A stretch of DNA of 64,000 nt from Streptomyces pyxinicus (GCF_024753135.1 NZ_JANUGP010000008.1:62001-126000), one strand, 5' to 3'. Shown: positions 10,620 through 21,730, counted from the stretch's first letter. The notes: generated by a model from the sequence alone, not told the origin. Numbers and translations: made by a program.

Positions 10620-11300
10620 GGCGTCAGACGTGCTCAACCGGCAGCCGAGGGGCCACCGGCGTTCGCGGGCGACAGACCTCCTTGACAGGTCGCCGGTGGC
10701 GCTGCTGAAACGGGATCACCGAGAGCCGAACGGCCGCGGACCCGGGACCGGCACCCCGGCCGGCAGGCCGACACGCTCACCCGGGAACCGGGATTTCCCC
10801 GACGCCGGGCGCGCGAGACCTCCTGGCAGGTCGCCGCTGGTCCCACTGGAGCAGGTCGCGGAGCCTGAGCAGACGGCCCCGCAACCGACACCCCGACCGG
10901 CAGGCCGACACGCTCACCCGGGAGCCGGGATTTCCCCGGCGCCGGGCACGCGAGACCTCCTGGCAGGTCACCGCTGGTCCCACCGGAGCAGGTCGCGGAG
11001 CCTGAGCAGACGGCCCCGCAACCGACACCCCGGCCGGCAGGCCGACACGCTCACCCGGGAACCGGGATTTCCCCGGCGCCGGGCGCGCGAGACCTCCTGG
11101 CAGGTCACCGCTGGTCCCACTGGAGCGGGTCGCAGAGGCTGAGCAGACGGCCCCGCAACCGGCGCCCCGGCCGGCAGGCGGACGCGCTCACCGAGGGCCG
11201 GGAGGCCACCGGCGCCGGGCGCGACGGACCTCCCCGACAGGTCGCCGGGCCGGTCGGGGAGGACTGAGCAGGCGTCCCGGCCGAGGCCGGTGGCCCGGGT
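10620..11300 (+). repeat. Tandem array of decayed treY 3'-end copies, 137-bp period
   Basis: Downstream of treY the motif GGCAGGCCGACACGCTCAC starts at 10762, 10899 and 11036, and a variant starts at 11173, giving an exact period of 137 bases. Each unit aligns with the treY 3' end (10474-10610, including bases beyond the stop). In translation, treY ADLFDGSPVVLLERV matches TDLLDRSPVALLKRD in a first degenerate copy (about 10638-10755) and RSPLVPLEQVAE in the next. The last copy (about 11167-11290) is closest to treY, even after the stop codon. 137 is not a multiple of 3, so frames shift between copies and none looks translated as TreY. No gene lies between 10584 and 11398 except this array. 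Confidence 0.75.
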
Positions 11301-11398
11301 GGGACGCGGTCGCGTGCCAGCGGTGAGGACCCTGGGGCGCGGCGCTCTCCCGGCCCGCCGGGTCGTGCGCCCGGGCGCCCCGGGCAGGGCGCCGCCCC

Positions 11399-12715
11399 AT
11401 GCTTGACAGTTCACCCATCGCGTGCGGGACTTGGAGGGCGAAGCCGGGCGGAAACCAGTCGGGGGTGAGTCTCCTGCCGGAGCTGCGCTACCCAAGCGTT
11501 CCCGAACTGGTCGCCCTCGCGGAGGCGTTGGCGGCTCGCGAACCCGGGCTGTGCACGCTGCGGCAGGTGGGCCGCTCGCGCGCGGGAAGGCCCCTGCACC
11601 TGCTGTCGGTGGGGCACGCCCGGCGGGCGGTGCTGGTGGTCGCGGGCGCGCACGCCAACGAGCCGGCGGGCGGCTCCACCGTGCGAGTGCTGGCCGAAAA
11701 GGTGCTCGCGGAGCGGGAGTTGCGGGCGGACGCCTCCTGGCACTTCCTGTTGTGCGCGGACCCGGACGGGGCGAGTCTGCACGTGACGCCCGCGCCGCGC
11801 AGCCTGCTCGACTACCACCTCGGGTTCTACCGGCCGACGGGCGCGGAGCAGCCGGAGTGGTCGCCGTCCGTGCTGCCCCCCGACCGGCTGCCGCCCGAGA
11901 CCCGAGCCCTGACCCGGGTGATCGACGAGGTGCGGCCCTACCTCCAGGTGACCCTGCACGGCACCGATCTGGGCGGTAGCTGGGTGCAGTTGACGCGGGA
12001 CGTGCCGGGTCTGGCCGAGCCGTTCGCCAAGTCGGCGGCGGAGCTGCACATCCCGGTGGAGACCGGCGCCTCGGACGCGGCGGGCTGGCCGGCCTCCGGG
12101 CCCGGGGTGCATGTGATGCCGGGCCCCGAGTCGGGTCTCGCCTTCCCGAGCATGCCGGACGACGCCCGGCACAGCACCTGGTACCACGCGCACCGCTACG
12201 GCGGTCTGACGGCCGTGGTGGAGGTGCCGATGTGGGCGAGCGACCTGGTGGACGATCCGGCGCCGCACCCGGCACCGGAGGCGGCGCTGCGCCGGCTGGC
12301 CCGGCGGCTGCTGCGGGACTCGCTGGAGGTGGAGCGGATCCTCGTCGAGGCACTGCCCCGGCTGCACGGCGCGGACGGTCCGCTGCTGCGGGCGTCGCGC
12401 TGGGCGCTGGAGCTGATACCGGGCCTCGCCGAGGACTGGACGCACACGGCTCCGGCCGGCACGACGATGGCCTACGTCGGCAGCGTGGACGCCTTCGGCC
12501 GGCGGCTGCCGCTGCGGGCGGCGGCGATGCTGCTCCGGGTGCTGCGGGAGGCCGACGACCGTGCCGCGCCCCGGCTGGAGCAGCTCGTCGCCTCCTGGTG
12601 TGACGCGTTCGCGACGCGTTTCCGGGCCCGCTGGGTGCCGTTGGAGCACCAGGCGGAGCACCAGTCCCGGACCGTGCTGGTGGCGGCCCAGCAGGCCCGG
12701 GAACAGGCCGCGTGA
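11399..12715 (+). CDS. M14-family zinc carboxypeptidase-like protein
   Basis: A peptidase of the M14 (carboxypeptidase A / succinylglutamate desuccinylase-like) superfamily. The zinc-ligand pair HANE (His 85, Glu 88 counting from ATG 11399) sits in VVAGAHANEPAGG. The third ligand is in QVTLHGTD, and the C-terminal catalytic Glu is likely in VVEVPMW. There is no signal peptide, so it is probably cytoplasmic. The start is uncertain: ATG at 11399 gives 438 residues, while GTG at 11465 (VSLLPELRYPSV) removes an unconvincing N terminus; neither has a good ribosome site. It converges on the SSI gene. The substrate is unknown; amidated or peptide conjugates are typical for the family. Confidence 0.8.
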   Translation: MLDSSPIACGTWRAKPGGNQSGVSLLPELRYPSVPELVALAEALAAREPGLCTLRQVGRSRAGRPLHLLSVGHARRAVLVVAGAHANEPAGGSTVRVLAEKVLAERELRADASWHFLLCADPDGASLHVTPAPRSLLDYHLGFYRPTGAEQPEWSPSVLPPDRLPPETRALTRVIDEVRPYLQVTLHGTDLGGSWVQLTRDVPGLAEPFAKSAAELHIPVETGASDAAGWPASGPGVHVMPGPESGLAFPSMPDDARHSTWYHAHRYGGLTAVVEVPMWASDLVDDPAPHPAPEAALRRLARRLLRDSLEVERILVEALPRLHGADGPLLRASRWALELIPGLAEDWTHTAPAGTTMAYVGSVDAFGRRLPLRAAAMLLRVLREADDRAAPRLEQLVASWCDAFATRFRARWVPLEHQAEHQSRTVLVAAQQAREQAA

Positions 12716-12734
12716 GGCCCGTCGAGGGGCTCGC

Positions 12735-13148
12735 TCAGCCGTCGAGGGCGAAGACCGAGCCGGTGCGGGCGCGCATCACACAGTGGCTGGAGTACGTCTC
12801 CTGGAACTTCACCGGCCGTCCTTCCCACTGACCGCGCGCGCGGACGGTGACTGGCGCCCAGATCATGGTGCAGAAGCCGCTGCGCACCGGGACGCGCCCG
12901 ATGTCACCGTGCGCGGCGCCGAGTTCGGCGCAGGCCTCGGCGGCGCGCGCGTGTCCCTGCGGCGGGTCGCACAGCAGCAGGGTGCCGCGCGTGTCGCTGG
13001 ACCGGGCGTCGCCCTTGGTGACCGTCAGGTAGAGCCAGTTGCCCGGGAAGGCGTCCCGGGACGCCGCGTGGGCCGGGCTCGCGGTGAGGAGACCGGCGGC
13101 GGCCAGCAGGGCACCGGCCGCCGCTGCCGCTCGGGTGAGGAGAGTCAT
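12735..13148 (-). CDS. Subtilisin inhibitor-like (SSI family) secreted protease inhibitor
   Basis: A 137-residue secreted inhibitor of serine proteases. The signal peptide occupies about 1-28 (ends PAHA). Four cysteines (60, 73, 93, 123) match the two disulfides of SSI, and WLYLTVTKGD resembles the start of the SSI core. The reactive-site loop reads GFCTMIWAP, so the P1 residue is Met 95, as in classical SSI (CPMVYDP). The residues after P1 differ (Ile-Trp-Ala-Pro), which could shift specificity. ATG at 13148 has AAGAGG very close upstream. It probably protects extracellular proteins or controls growth-linked proteases. Confidence 0.9.
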   Translation of the reverse strand: MTLLTRAAAAAGALLAAAGLLTASPAHAASRDAFPGNWLYLTVTKGDARSSDTRGTLLLCDPPQGHARAAEACAELGAAHGDIGRVPVRSGFCTMIWAPVTVRARGQWEGRPVKFQETYSSHCVMRARTGSVFALDG

Positions 13149-13222
13149 GCCTCTTGCATCGGCACCGCGGCCCGCGTTCCGCAGTACGGCTCACCCGAAC
13201 GGGGCGGAACCCGCGCGCCCGG

Positions 13223-13774
13223 CTAGCTCACCGCGAGCCGGAACGCCACCCGGCCGAAGGCGACCTGGTCGCCCTCGCGCACGACGACCGAGCCGATCAC
13301 CCGGCGGCCGTTCACGGTGGTGCCGTTGGTGGAGCCGAGGTCCTTGAGCACCCACAGGCCGCCCTGGTTGCTGAGTTCGGCGTGCGCCCGCGAGACCGTC
13401 TCGTGGTTCAGCCGCAGCCCGCTCACCGGGTCCCGGCCGATCCGCAGCGGCCGGGTGTGCGCCGGATGCGGCAGCAGCAGCTTGGGCAACCGCTCGGCCT
13501 GCCAGGCCCGGCGCAGTCGTACCGTGAACCCGGAGACGGCCTCGACGCCGCCGAACACCGCACGGGAGAAGCGGTTCTCCCGGGGCAGGTCGGCGACGAG
13601 CGCGGCCAGTTCGTCGGAGCGGCGCGCCACGAGCGCCAGTTCCATGCGGCGCACGAAGGTGTCGTGCGACAGCCTGCCCAGGGCGACGCCGTCACGCAGC
13701 GCCTGCAGCGCCTTGTCGCGCTCCGCGTCGGACAGCCGCGCGGGGTAGAGGGAGAACTCGAAGGACGACGTCAC
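13223..13774 (-). CDS. DUF1707-FHA domain protein
   Basis: A 183-residue cytoplasmic protein. The N terminus (RLSDAERDKALQALRDGVALGRLSHDTF...) is a DUF1707 domain of the kind found in actinobacterial membrane or signalling proteins. The C-terminal half is a forkhead-associated domain with the motif set IGRDP, SRAHAEL and LGSTNGTTVNG, which binds phosphothreonine peptides. It may read out Ser/Thr kinase signalling. GTG start at 13774 with no strong ribosome site. It is divergent from treZ, and the 176-base gap between them holds both promoters. Confidence 0.88.
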   Translation of the reverse strand: MTSSFEFSLYPARLSDAERDKALQALRDGVALGRLSHDTFVRRMELALVARRSDELAALVADLPRENRFSRAVFGGVEAVSGFTVRLRRAWQAERLPKLLLPHPAHTRPLRIGRDPVSGLRLNHETVSRAHAELSNQGGLWVLKDLGSTNGTTVNGRRVIGSVVVREGDQVAFGRVAFRLAVS

Positions 13775-13814
13775 GCAGGTGATTGTCGGTCAGTGAACCC
13801 CGAGTGTCCAGAAA

Positions 13815-13850
13815 CGCGGAAATCGATGCCCGGGTACGGGTACTTCCGCG
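13815..13850. promoter_or_regulatory. Inverted repeat in the FHA/treZ divergent region
   Basis: CGCGGAA (13815-13821) and TTCCGCG (13844-13850) form a perfect 7-base inverted repeat around a 22-base centre. Just outside, GTGTC on the left (13804-13808) and GACAC on the right add a second, offset match. It sits between the divergent FHA and treZ starts, where an operator would be expected. No known consensus is recognised. Confidence 0.25.
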
Positions 13851-13950
13851 ACACCCGGCGGGAAACAGTGGATTCGAGGGCGTATTGATCGCCGGGGCGG
13901 CACGATGGAGCCGCGGGACAACACGGTGGACAGACGAAGGGGAACCGTCC

Positions 13951-15696
13951 GTGCAGTTCGAGGTGTGGGCACCGCAGGCAGACCGAGTGACGCTCCAGTG
14001 CGCGGGCGCCACGCGCGCGTTGGCGCGCGATCCCGACCGGACCGGCTGGTGGACCGGTTCGGCTCAGGCGGAGGACGGGACCCGGTACGGGTTCGCGCTG
14101 GACGACGGTCCGGTGCTGCCCGATCCGCGCTCGCGCCGCCAGCCGGACGGCCCGGACGGCCTGAGCGCCGTCGTGGAGCACGAGCGGTACACGTGGCGGG
14201 CGCGGTGGCACGGGCGCGGGCTGCCGGGCGCGGTGCTGTACGAGCTGCACGTGGGCACGTACACGGACGAGGGCACCCTGGACGCGGCGGCGGCCCGGCT
14301 GGAGCACCTGGTGGAACTGGGCATTACACACGTGGAGTTGATGCCGCTTTGCCCGTTCCCGGGGCGGCACGGCTGGGGGTACGAGGGGGTGTCGCTGTGG
14401 GCCGTGCACGAGCCGTACGGCGGCCCCGAGGCACTGAAGCGGTTCGTCGACCGGGCGCACGAACTCGGTCTGGGTGTCGTCCTGGACGTCGTCCACAACC
14501 ACCTGGGGCCCTCCGGCAACTATCTGCCCCTGTTCGGGCCGTACTTCACCGACACGCACCACACGCCGTGGGGCTCGGCCGTGAACCTGGACGCGCCCGG
14601 CTCGGACGAGGTGCGCGCGTTCCTGCTCGGCAGCGCGCTGGCGTGGCTGCGGGACTACCGGATCGACGGGCTGCGCCTGGACGCGGTGCACGCGCTGTGG
14701 GACACCCGCGCGCGGCACTTCCTCGAAGAGCTGTCGGCGGCGGTGGACGGCCTCGCCGAGGAACTGGACCGGCCGCTGTTCCTGGTCGCCGAGTCCGACC
14801 TGAACAACCCGCGTTTCATCACCCCCCGCGCGGAGAACGGTCTCGGGCTGCACGCGCAGTGGAACGACGACTTCCACCACGCCCTGCACACCGCGCTGAC
14901 CGGCGAGTCCCAGGGCTACTACGCCGACTTCGCGCGCTCCCCGTTCGCCGCCCTCGCCAAGACGCTCACCGGCGGCTACTTCCACGACGGCACGTACTCC
15001 AGCTTCCGCGGCCGGCACCACGGCCGTCCGCTGGACCGGGCGCGGGTGGCCGGGCACCGGCTGCTGGGCTACAGCCAGACCCACGACCAGGTCGGCAACC
15101 GCGCCCAGGGCGACCGGCTCGCCGCCCGCCTCTCCCCCGGGCTGCTGGCCTGCGCGGCGACGCTCACGCTGACCGCGCCCTTCACCCCGATGCTGTTCAT
15201 GGGCGAGGAGTGGGCCGCCGGCACGCCCTGGCAGTTCTTCACCGACCACACCGATCCCGAGCTGGCCGCAGCGGTACGGCGGGGCCGGCGGCGGGAGTTC
15301 GCGGAGCACGGGTGGGCCGAGGAGGACGTACCGGACCCGCAGGACCCGGCGACCCGGGACCGGTCGTGCCTGGACTGGTCGGAGCCCGAACGCGAGCCGC
15401 ACGCGCGCGTGCTGGCCTGGTACCGGCGGCTGATCGCGCTGCGGCACGAACAGCCCGACCTGACCGATCCCGACCTCGCCGACACCAGGACGGCCTACGA
15501 CGAGGAGGCGCGCTGGCTGGCCTTCCGGCGCGGTGACCTGCGGGTGGCGGTGAACTTGGGCAAGGAGGCGGCCGCGATCCCGCTGGGCACCGGCCGCGCG
15601 CAGGTCCTGGCGGCCTGGGAGCCGGTGACGGCCCCGGGCGCCGACGGCCTGCTCCAGGTCCCGGGCGAGTCCTGTGTGATCCTCACGCAGCCCTGA
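13951..15696 (+). CDS. treZ: Malto-oligosyltrehalose trehalohydrolase TreZ
   Basis: A 581-residue GH13 enzyme that releases trehalose from the TreY product. It has an N-terminal CBM48-like domain (VQFEVWAPQADRVTLQ), then VLYELHVGTYT, DVVHNHLGPSGN, the nucleophile motif RIDGLRLDAVHAL, the acid/base in LVAESDLN, SQTHDQVGNRAQGDR and FMGEEWA, all typical of TreZ. GTG at 13951 is chosen because AAGGGGA lies at ideal spacing; the open frame upstream of it is not protein-like. With GlgX and TreY it completes the glycogen-to-trehalose route. The three genes share a strand but are separated by unrelated genes, unlike the tight treXYZ operons of other actinobacteria. Confidence 0.95.
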   Translation: MQFEVWAPQADRVTLQCAGATRALARDPDRTGWWTGSAQAEDGTRYGFALDDGPVLPDPRSRRQPDGPDGLSAVVEHERYTWRARWHGRGLPGAVLYELHVGTYTDEGTLDAAAARLEHLVELGITHVELMPLCPFPGRHGWGYEGVSLWAVHEPYGGPEALKRFVDRAHELGLGVVLDVVHNHLGPSGNYLPLFGPYFTDTHHTPWGSAVNLDAPGSDEVRAFLLGSALAWLRDYRIDGLRLDAVHALWDTRARHFLEELSAAVDGLAEELDRPLFLVAESDLNNPRFITPRAENGLGLHAQWNDDFHHALHTALTGESQGYYADFARSPFAALAKTLTGGYFHDGTYSSFRGRHHGRPLDRARVAGHRLLGYSQTHDQVGNRAQGDRLAARLSPGLLACAATLTLTAPFTPMLFMGEEWAAGTPWQFFTDHTDPELAAAVRRGRRREFAEHGWAEEDVPDPQDPATRDRSCLDWSEPEREPHARVLAWYRRLIALRHEQPDLTDPDLADTRTAYDEEARWLAFRRGDLRVAVNLGKEAAAIPLGTGRAQVLAAWEPVTAPGADGLLQVPGESCVILTQP

Positions 15697-15700
15697 GCGG

Positions 15701-15743
15701 CCGGAAGGCCATTACGGCTGTTGCGGCCTTACGGCCTTCACGG
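15701..15743. terminator. Possible bidirectional terminator between treZ and the APH-like gene
   Basis: GAAGGCC (15704-15710) pairs with GGCCTTC (15733-15739), and AAGGCC can alternatively pair with GGCCTT at 15725-15730. The repeat lies between two converging genes and overlaps the stop of the minus-strand gene. Confidence 0.35.
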
Positions 15744-16688
15744 CTCCGGGTCGGGGTCCTGGAAGTCGGTCACGCGCTCCAGCAGGATCGGCTCCCAGGC
15801 CCGCTCCAGCCGGGTGCGCGGCAGGGCCGCGCGGCCGGTCGCGCGGCCCTCCAGGTGAGCGGTGAGGTGCATGACGGTGTCGCAGCGGGCGAGCCACAGG
15901 CCGCGCAGGCAGGGGCGGGGGCCGTAGCCGGCCAGGGTGGCGGCGCGGCCGGCCGCCGGGGAGCCGACGGCGACGGCGAGCCGGGCGATGTCCTCGGCGG
16001 GGTCGCCGACGGCCGCCTCCGTCCAGTCCAGGACCCCGCGCACCCGCCCGTCCGCGCTGACCACCACGTGCTCGCCGACGAGGGCGTGGTGGGTGAGCAC
16101 GGCGTGGCCGGGCTGCGCGGCGAGCTGGGTCGCGCCGGCCGGGGTGAGCTGCTGGAGCCGGGCGGCGTCGAACTCGTCGGCGGCGGCGAGCCGTTCGGCC
16201 GCGTGCACGGCCATCCGGCGCAGCGCCTCCAGGGAGCGCGGGGCGGTGCGGGGCACGCCGATGGTCTCGGCCTGCCGGACCGGGACGGCGCGCAGCCCGG
16301 TGAGCAGCCCGGCGAGGTCGGCCTCGCCGACGGCGGACACGTCGTGCTCCTCGGCGGTGCCGCCCGGCACCAGGGCGTCGAGGGTGCAGGCGAGGCCGGG
16401 CGCCCAGTCGCCGTGCGCGACGCTGACCGGGACGGTGACGGGCACGTGGGGGCGCACCAGGTCCCGCAGCCGCAGCTCCCGGCGGCGCGGCACGGAGGCG
16501 TCGCGGTCGGGGGCGAGGCGCAGCACATGGCGGTCGCCGACCCACCAGGTGTACGCGTGGCCCGCGCGGACGGGCCGCACCTCGGGTCCGCCGCCGTTCG
16601 AGGCGTCCGTGTCGTCCGTGCCGTTCTTGAGCAGGGAGCGGACCAGTCGCCGGACGGTGTCCGCGGTGGGTGTCGGTGCCTGGGTCAT
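15738..16688 (-). CDS. APH-fold protein lacking catalytic residues (probable pseudokinase)
   Basis: A 316-residue protein of the aminoglycoside phosphotransferase fold. The back half aligns well with the family: the region around 198-222 ends GRVRGVLDWTEA (Asp 221-Trp 222), followed by GDPAEDIARLAVAVG. The catalytic loop should read H-G-D-x-x-x-x-N. It reads THHALVGEH instead (His 201, Ala 202, Leu 203), so the catalytic aspartate and the metal-binding asparagine are both missing. The frame is otherwise intact, which argues for a conserved non-catalytic role rather than decay. The start is ATG at 16688. It lies downstream of aminopeptidase P on the same strand. Function unknown. Confidence 0.7.
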   Translation of the reverse strand: MTQAPTPTADTVRRLVRSLLKNGTDDTDASNGGGPEVRPVRAGHAYTWWVGDRHVLRLAPDRDASVPRRRELRLRDLVRPHVPVTVPVSVAHGDWAPGLACTLDALVPGGTAEEHDVSAVGEADLAGLLTGLRAVPVRQAETIGVPRTAPRSLEALRRMAVHAAERLAAADEFDAARLQQLTPAGATQLAAQPGHAVLTHHALVGEHVVVSADGRVRGVLDWTEAAVGDPAEDIARLAVAVGSPAAGRAATLAGYGPRPCLRGLWLARCDTVMHLTAHLEGRATGRAALPRTRLERAWEPILLERVTDFQDPDPEP

Positions 16689-16738
16689 GGGTAGCGCGTG
16701 TGCCGTTCCGGGTGTCGTCGAGGGGTGTCTCCTGGGGC

Positions 16739-17866
16739 TCAGTCCACTATGACCATCTCACGCGTGGTGTCGTTGAACCGCCGTCCGCCGTCCGCCGTCA
16801 CGGTGACGATGTCCTCGATGCGCACCCCGAACCGGCCGGGCAGATAGATGCCGGGCTCCACCGAGAAGCACATGCCGGGCACCAGGGGCTGTTCCTCGCC
16901 CTCGATCATGTACGGCGGTTCGTGCGTGGTGACGCCGATGCCGTGCCCGGTGCGGTGGATGAAGTAGGCGCCGTAGCCGGCGTCGGTGATGACCGCGCGG
17001 GCGGCGCGGTCGACGTCCTGGCAGGCCGCGCCCGGCCGGACGGCCCGGAAACCGGCCTCCTGGGCGGCGCGCACGATGTCGTGGACGCGGCGCTCCTCCT
17101 CGGTCGGCTCGCCGACGTGCACGGTGCGGGTGGTGTCGGAGCCGTAGCCGTCCTTCAGGCCGCCGAAGTCGAGGACGACCATGTCGCCCCGCTCGATGAC
17201 GCGGTCGCCGACCTCGTGGTGCGGGTTGGCGCCGTTGGGCCCGGAGCCGACGATGGTGAAGTCGACCTGGGAGTGCCCGAAGCGGCGCAGCAGGTCGGCG
17301 AGGTCGCCGCCGACGTCGGACTCGCGGCGGCCGGCGAAGGGCAGCTTCCGGATCTCCTCGAACGTGGCGTCCGCCGCCGCGCCGGCGGCTGCCAGCAGCT
17401 CCAGTTCCGCGGCGTCCTTGACCGCGCGGAGCATGGGCAGCGCGTCGGTGAGGGCCGCGTAGGAGCTGTCGGGCAGGGTGCGCTGGAGGCCGAGGAGGTG
17501 CATCGCCCAGGTGTTGTCGCTGATGCCGAACCGGCCGCCGGCGTCGAGGAGGGCCCCGGTGACGGCGTACGGATCCTTGCCGTCGGTCCAGTCGCGCAGG
17601 GTCAGCACACCGGCGCCGGTCGCCTGCTCGGCGTCGGGTGCCTCCAAGGTGGGCACGACGAGCACGGGGTCGTGGCCGGGGGTGAGGACGAGCAGGGTGA
17701 GCCGCTCGGTGACGGCGGTGGGCGTGTACCCGGTCAGCCAGACCATGTCGGGGCCGGGCGCCACGAGCAGCCCCGCGAGGCCGGCGTCGGCGGCGGAGCG
17801 GGCGGCGCGCTCCATCCGGGCCCGGTAGTCGGCGGCGGTGAAGGGCGCGGACGCGTTACCGGTCAT
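16739..17866 (-). CDS. Xaa-Pro aminopeptidase (M24 family)
   Basis: A 375-residue M24 'pita-bread' metallopeptidase that removes N-terminal residues preceding proline. The N-terminal creatinase-like domain (WLTGYTPTAVTERLTLLVL) is followed by the catalytic domain. The five metal ligands are visible: Asp in VLDFGG, Asp in GSDTTRTVH, His in HRTGHGIG, Glu in VEPGIYLPG and Glu in RIEDI. ATG at 17866 with GGAGG about 8 bases upstream sets the start; the frame is open further upstream without domain content. Probably cytoplasmic peptide turnover. The APH-like gene follows about 50 bases downstream and may be cotranscribed. Confidence 0.9.
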   Translation of the reverse strand: MTGNASAPFTAADYRARMERAARSAADAGLAGLLVAPGPDMVWLTGYTPTAVTERLTLLVLTPGHDPVLVVPTLEAPDAEQATGAGVLTLRDWTDGKDPYAVTGALLDAGGRFGISDNTWAMHLLGLQRTLPDSSYAALTDALPMLRAVKDAAELELLAAAGAAADATFEEIRKLPFAGRRESDVGGDLADLLRRFGHSQVDFTIVGSGPNGANPHHEVGDRVIERGDMVVLDFGGLKDGYGSDTTRTVHVGEPTEEERRVHDIVRAAQEAGFRAVRPGAACQDVDRAARAVITDAGYGAYFIHRTGHGIGVTTHEPPYMIEGEEQPLVPGMCFSVEPGIYLPGRFGVRIEDIVTVTADGGRRFNDTTREMVIVD

Positions 17867-18234
17867 ACGGGCCTCCGGCGCGGGTGAGGAAGAGGGGCCT
17901 GGCCATGCTGCCATCATCGCCCGGGGCGCCACCGGTCACCAGCGGGTTTCCGGGACACGGCACGCCGCCGGCGGACCACCGCGGGGGTCCCGGGACCACA
18001 CCGGTCCTGACCGGGCATGGACCTGGGCCGCAACACCGTCTGTTCCATGCTTCGCTCGCCTCCGCTTCCTGGCTCCCTCGCCTCCCCCTGGTGCTCTACC
18101 CGTCACACCGGGCCCCGACAAGACACGAACGAGTGAGACTGGCCGAAGCGTGGCGGAGGGTAGCCATGGGCCGACGTGGCAGGCCGGGGTGCGGAGGGGA
18201 CGCACCGGCCCGCCACGAACACGCGGAGTGGGTG
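17867..18234. other. Intergenic region, no gene seen
   Basis: A stretch of 368 bases between the start of the aminopeptidase gene and the stop of geosmin synthase, both on the minus strand. It should hold the aminopeptidase promoter and any geoA terminator. I see a perfect 12-base palindrome (GGTCCCGGGACC, 17986-17997) and a pyrimidine-rich tract around 18055-18100. No reading frame has protein-like content. Confidence 0.5.
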
Positions 18235-20406
<2,172 letters not shown>

Positions 20407-20545
20407 CTACCCGCGCCCCCGAAGGCCCATCCACGGCGCCGCACATGATCACACCATCGCGTGAACCGCGCCCGGAACGCGGGACTTTCGGGCCTGTCCG
20501 GTGCCGCGCCCCGCGCCCCAAGGCTTCGTCACCGGGGCCGGTCGG

Positions 20546-21730
20546 TCAGGAGACCTGGATCAGGGCATGGGTGCCGTTCGTCCGCCACCGCTGGTCCTCG
20601 GCCGCCACCAGCGCGGCCTCGGTGTCGGCGGACAGGCCGGTGATGACGTCGGACTTGAGGGTGCGCAGCGCGGCGACCGGCCCGGGGAAGTAGTCCGTGA
20701 CCCGCTGGAAGGGCGTGGTCGGCGGCCACAGCCGGTCGCCCACCAGGCGCCGGTAGTTGAGGTCGCCCTTGAGGACGGTCAGGGTCGCCGCGGCGAACTC
20801 GGCGCGCAGGTCCGCGGGCATCCGCGAGTACGGCAGCGGGGCACAGGAGAAGGGATGGGCGCGGACGTCGATCCGGCCGTCGGCCAGGGCCGCCCACAGC
20901 GCGCCGCCGTACGCGCCGGCCGCGCCCGGCGCCGCCCGCAGCCGGTGCAGGGCGTCGACCACGTCGGCGGTGGTGGCGTCGGAGACGTAGTAGGGGTACG
21001 GCTTGACGTGCAGCACCGCCCGCGCGATCCGGCCCTCGGCGAGGAGGTGGGCGATCAGGAGCAGGTCGGGGACGAGTTCGCGGCCGGCGTTGTCCGCCAC
21101 CAGCACCAGCGTGCCCGTCCCGCCGGGCGGCAGCAGCGACCACAGGGCCTCGCTGTCGTCGGCGACCAGCGCGGGCGCCGGGCCGTGGGCCTCGGCACCG
21201 GCGGCGGAGATGCGGAAGCCGAGGTCGGCGCGGTTGCCCCACAGGGAGCCGTGCAGCAGGGCGCGGCCCCGCTCCTCCTCCGGCAGCTCCCGCAGGCCGT
21301 CGAGCGCGGCCAGTTCGGCATCGGTCTCCGGGGCGTCCAGCTCGGCCCGCTTGAAGGGCCGGAAGGGGTCGACACCCCGCCAGGCGCCGGGCCCGAACCA
21401 GCCGACCGCGTCGAGCAGTCGGCGGTAGAACCAGCTCTCGGACCACAGCCACGGCACGTCGTACCAGGACCGCCCGGTGTGCTCGGCCAGGTCCCACTCC
21501 AGCCAGCGGTCCCGGTCCGGGGCGTCGGCGGGAAGCGGCTCGACGGCGCCCTCGGCGCAGTTCGCCAGCAGCGCGTCCAGCGCCCGGTGCTGCGCGGGGC
21601 CGTAGGGGAACGCCCCGCGGACCCGCTCGATGATCGCGGGGTGCCGTTCGGCCAGCACGCTGTGCGGGAACGAGCCGGGTTCGCCGCCGAGGAGCACGGG
21701 CGCGGTGGGGAGGTCGGGCATGTCCGCCAC
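20546..21730 (-). CDS. ARMT1-like (DUF89) damage-control phosphatase family protein
   Basis: A 394-residue protein of the DUF89/ARMT1 family, metal-dependent phosphatases thought to remove harmful or surplus sugar phosphates. Recognisable elements are the N-terminal FPHSVLAERHPAIIERV, ALLHGSLWGNRADLGFR, the metal-binding core VLVADNAGRELVPDL and the late VLKGDLNYRRL with DYFPGPVAALRTLKSDV. GTG at 21730 has GCGGGG upstream; ATG at 21721 is the alternative. It begins 13 bases after the stop of the TetR-type regulator on the same strand, so the two are almost certainly cotranscribed and under that regulator's control. Confidence 0.82.
   Translation of the reverse strand: MADMPDLPTAPVLLGGEPGSFPHSVLAERHPAIIERVRGAFPYGPAQHRALDALLANCAEGAVEPLPADAPDRDRWLEWDLAEHTGRSWYDVPWLWSESWFYRRLLDAVGWFGPGAWRGVDPFRPFKRAELDAPETDAELAALDGLRELPEEERGRALLHGSLWGNRADLGFRISAAGAEAHGPAPALVADDSEALWSLLPPGGTGTLVLVADNAGRELVPDLLLIAHLLAEGRIARAVLHVKPYPYYVSDATTADVVDALHRLRAAPGAAGAYGGALWAALADGRIDVRAHPFSCAPLPYSRMPADLRAEFAAATLTVLKGDLNYRRLVGDRLWPPTTPFQRVTDYFPGPVAALRTLKSDVITGLSADTEAALVAAEDQRWRTNGTHALIQVS

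Noticed and set aside
10606..11142. 178-codon open frame across the treY repeat array
   Set aside because: The 137-base period shifts frame in each unit, so the translation is a mixture of frames of decayed treY ends. The apparent protein is not a real gene.
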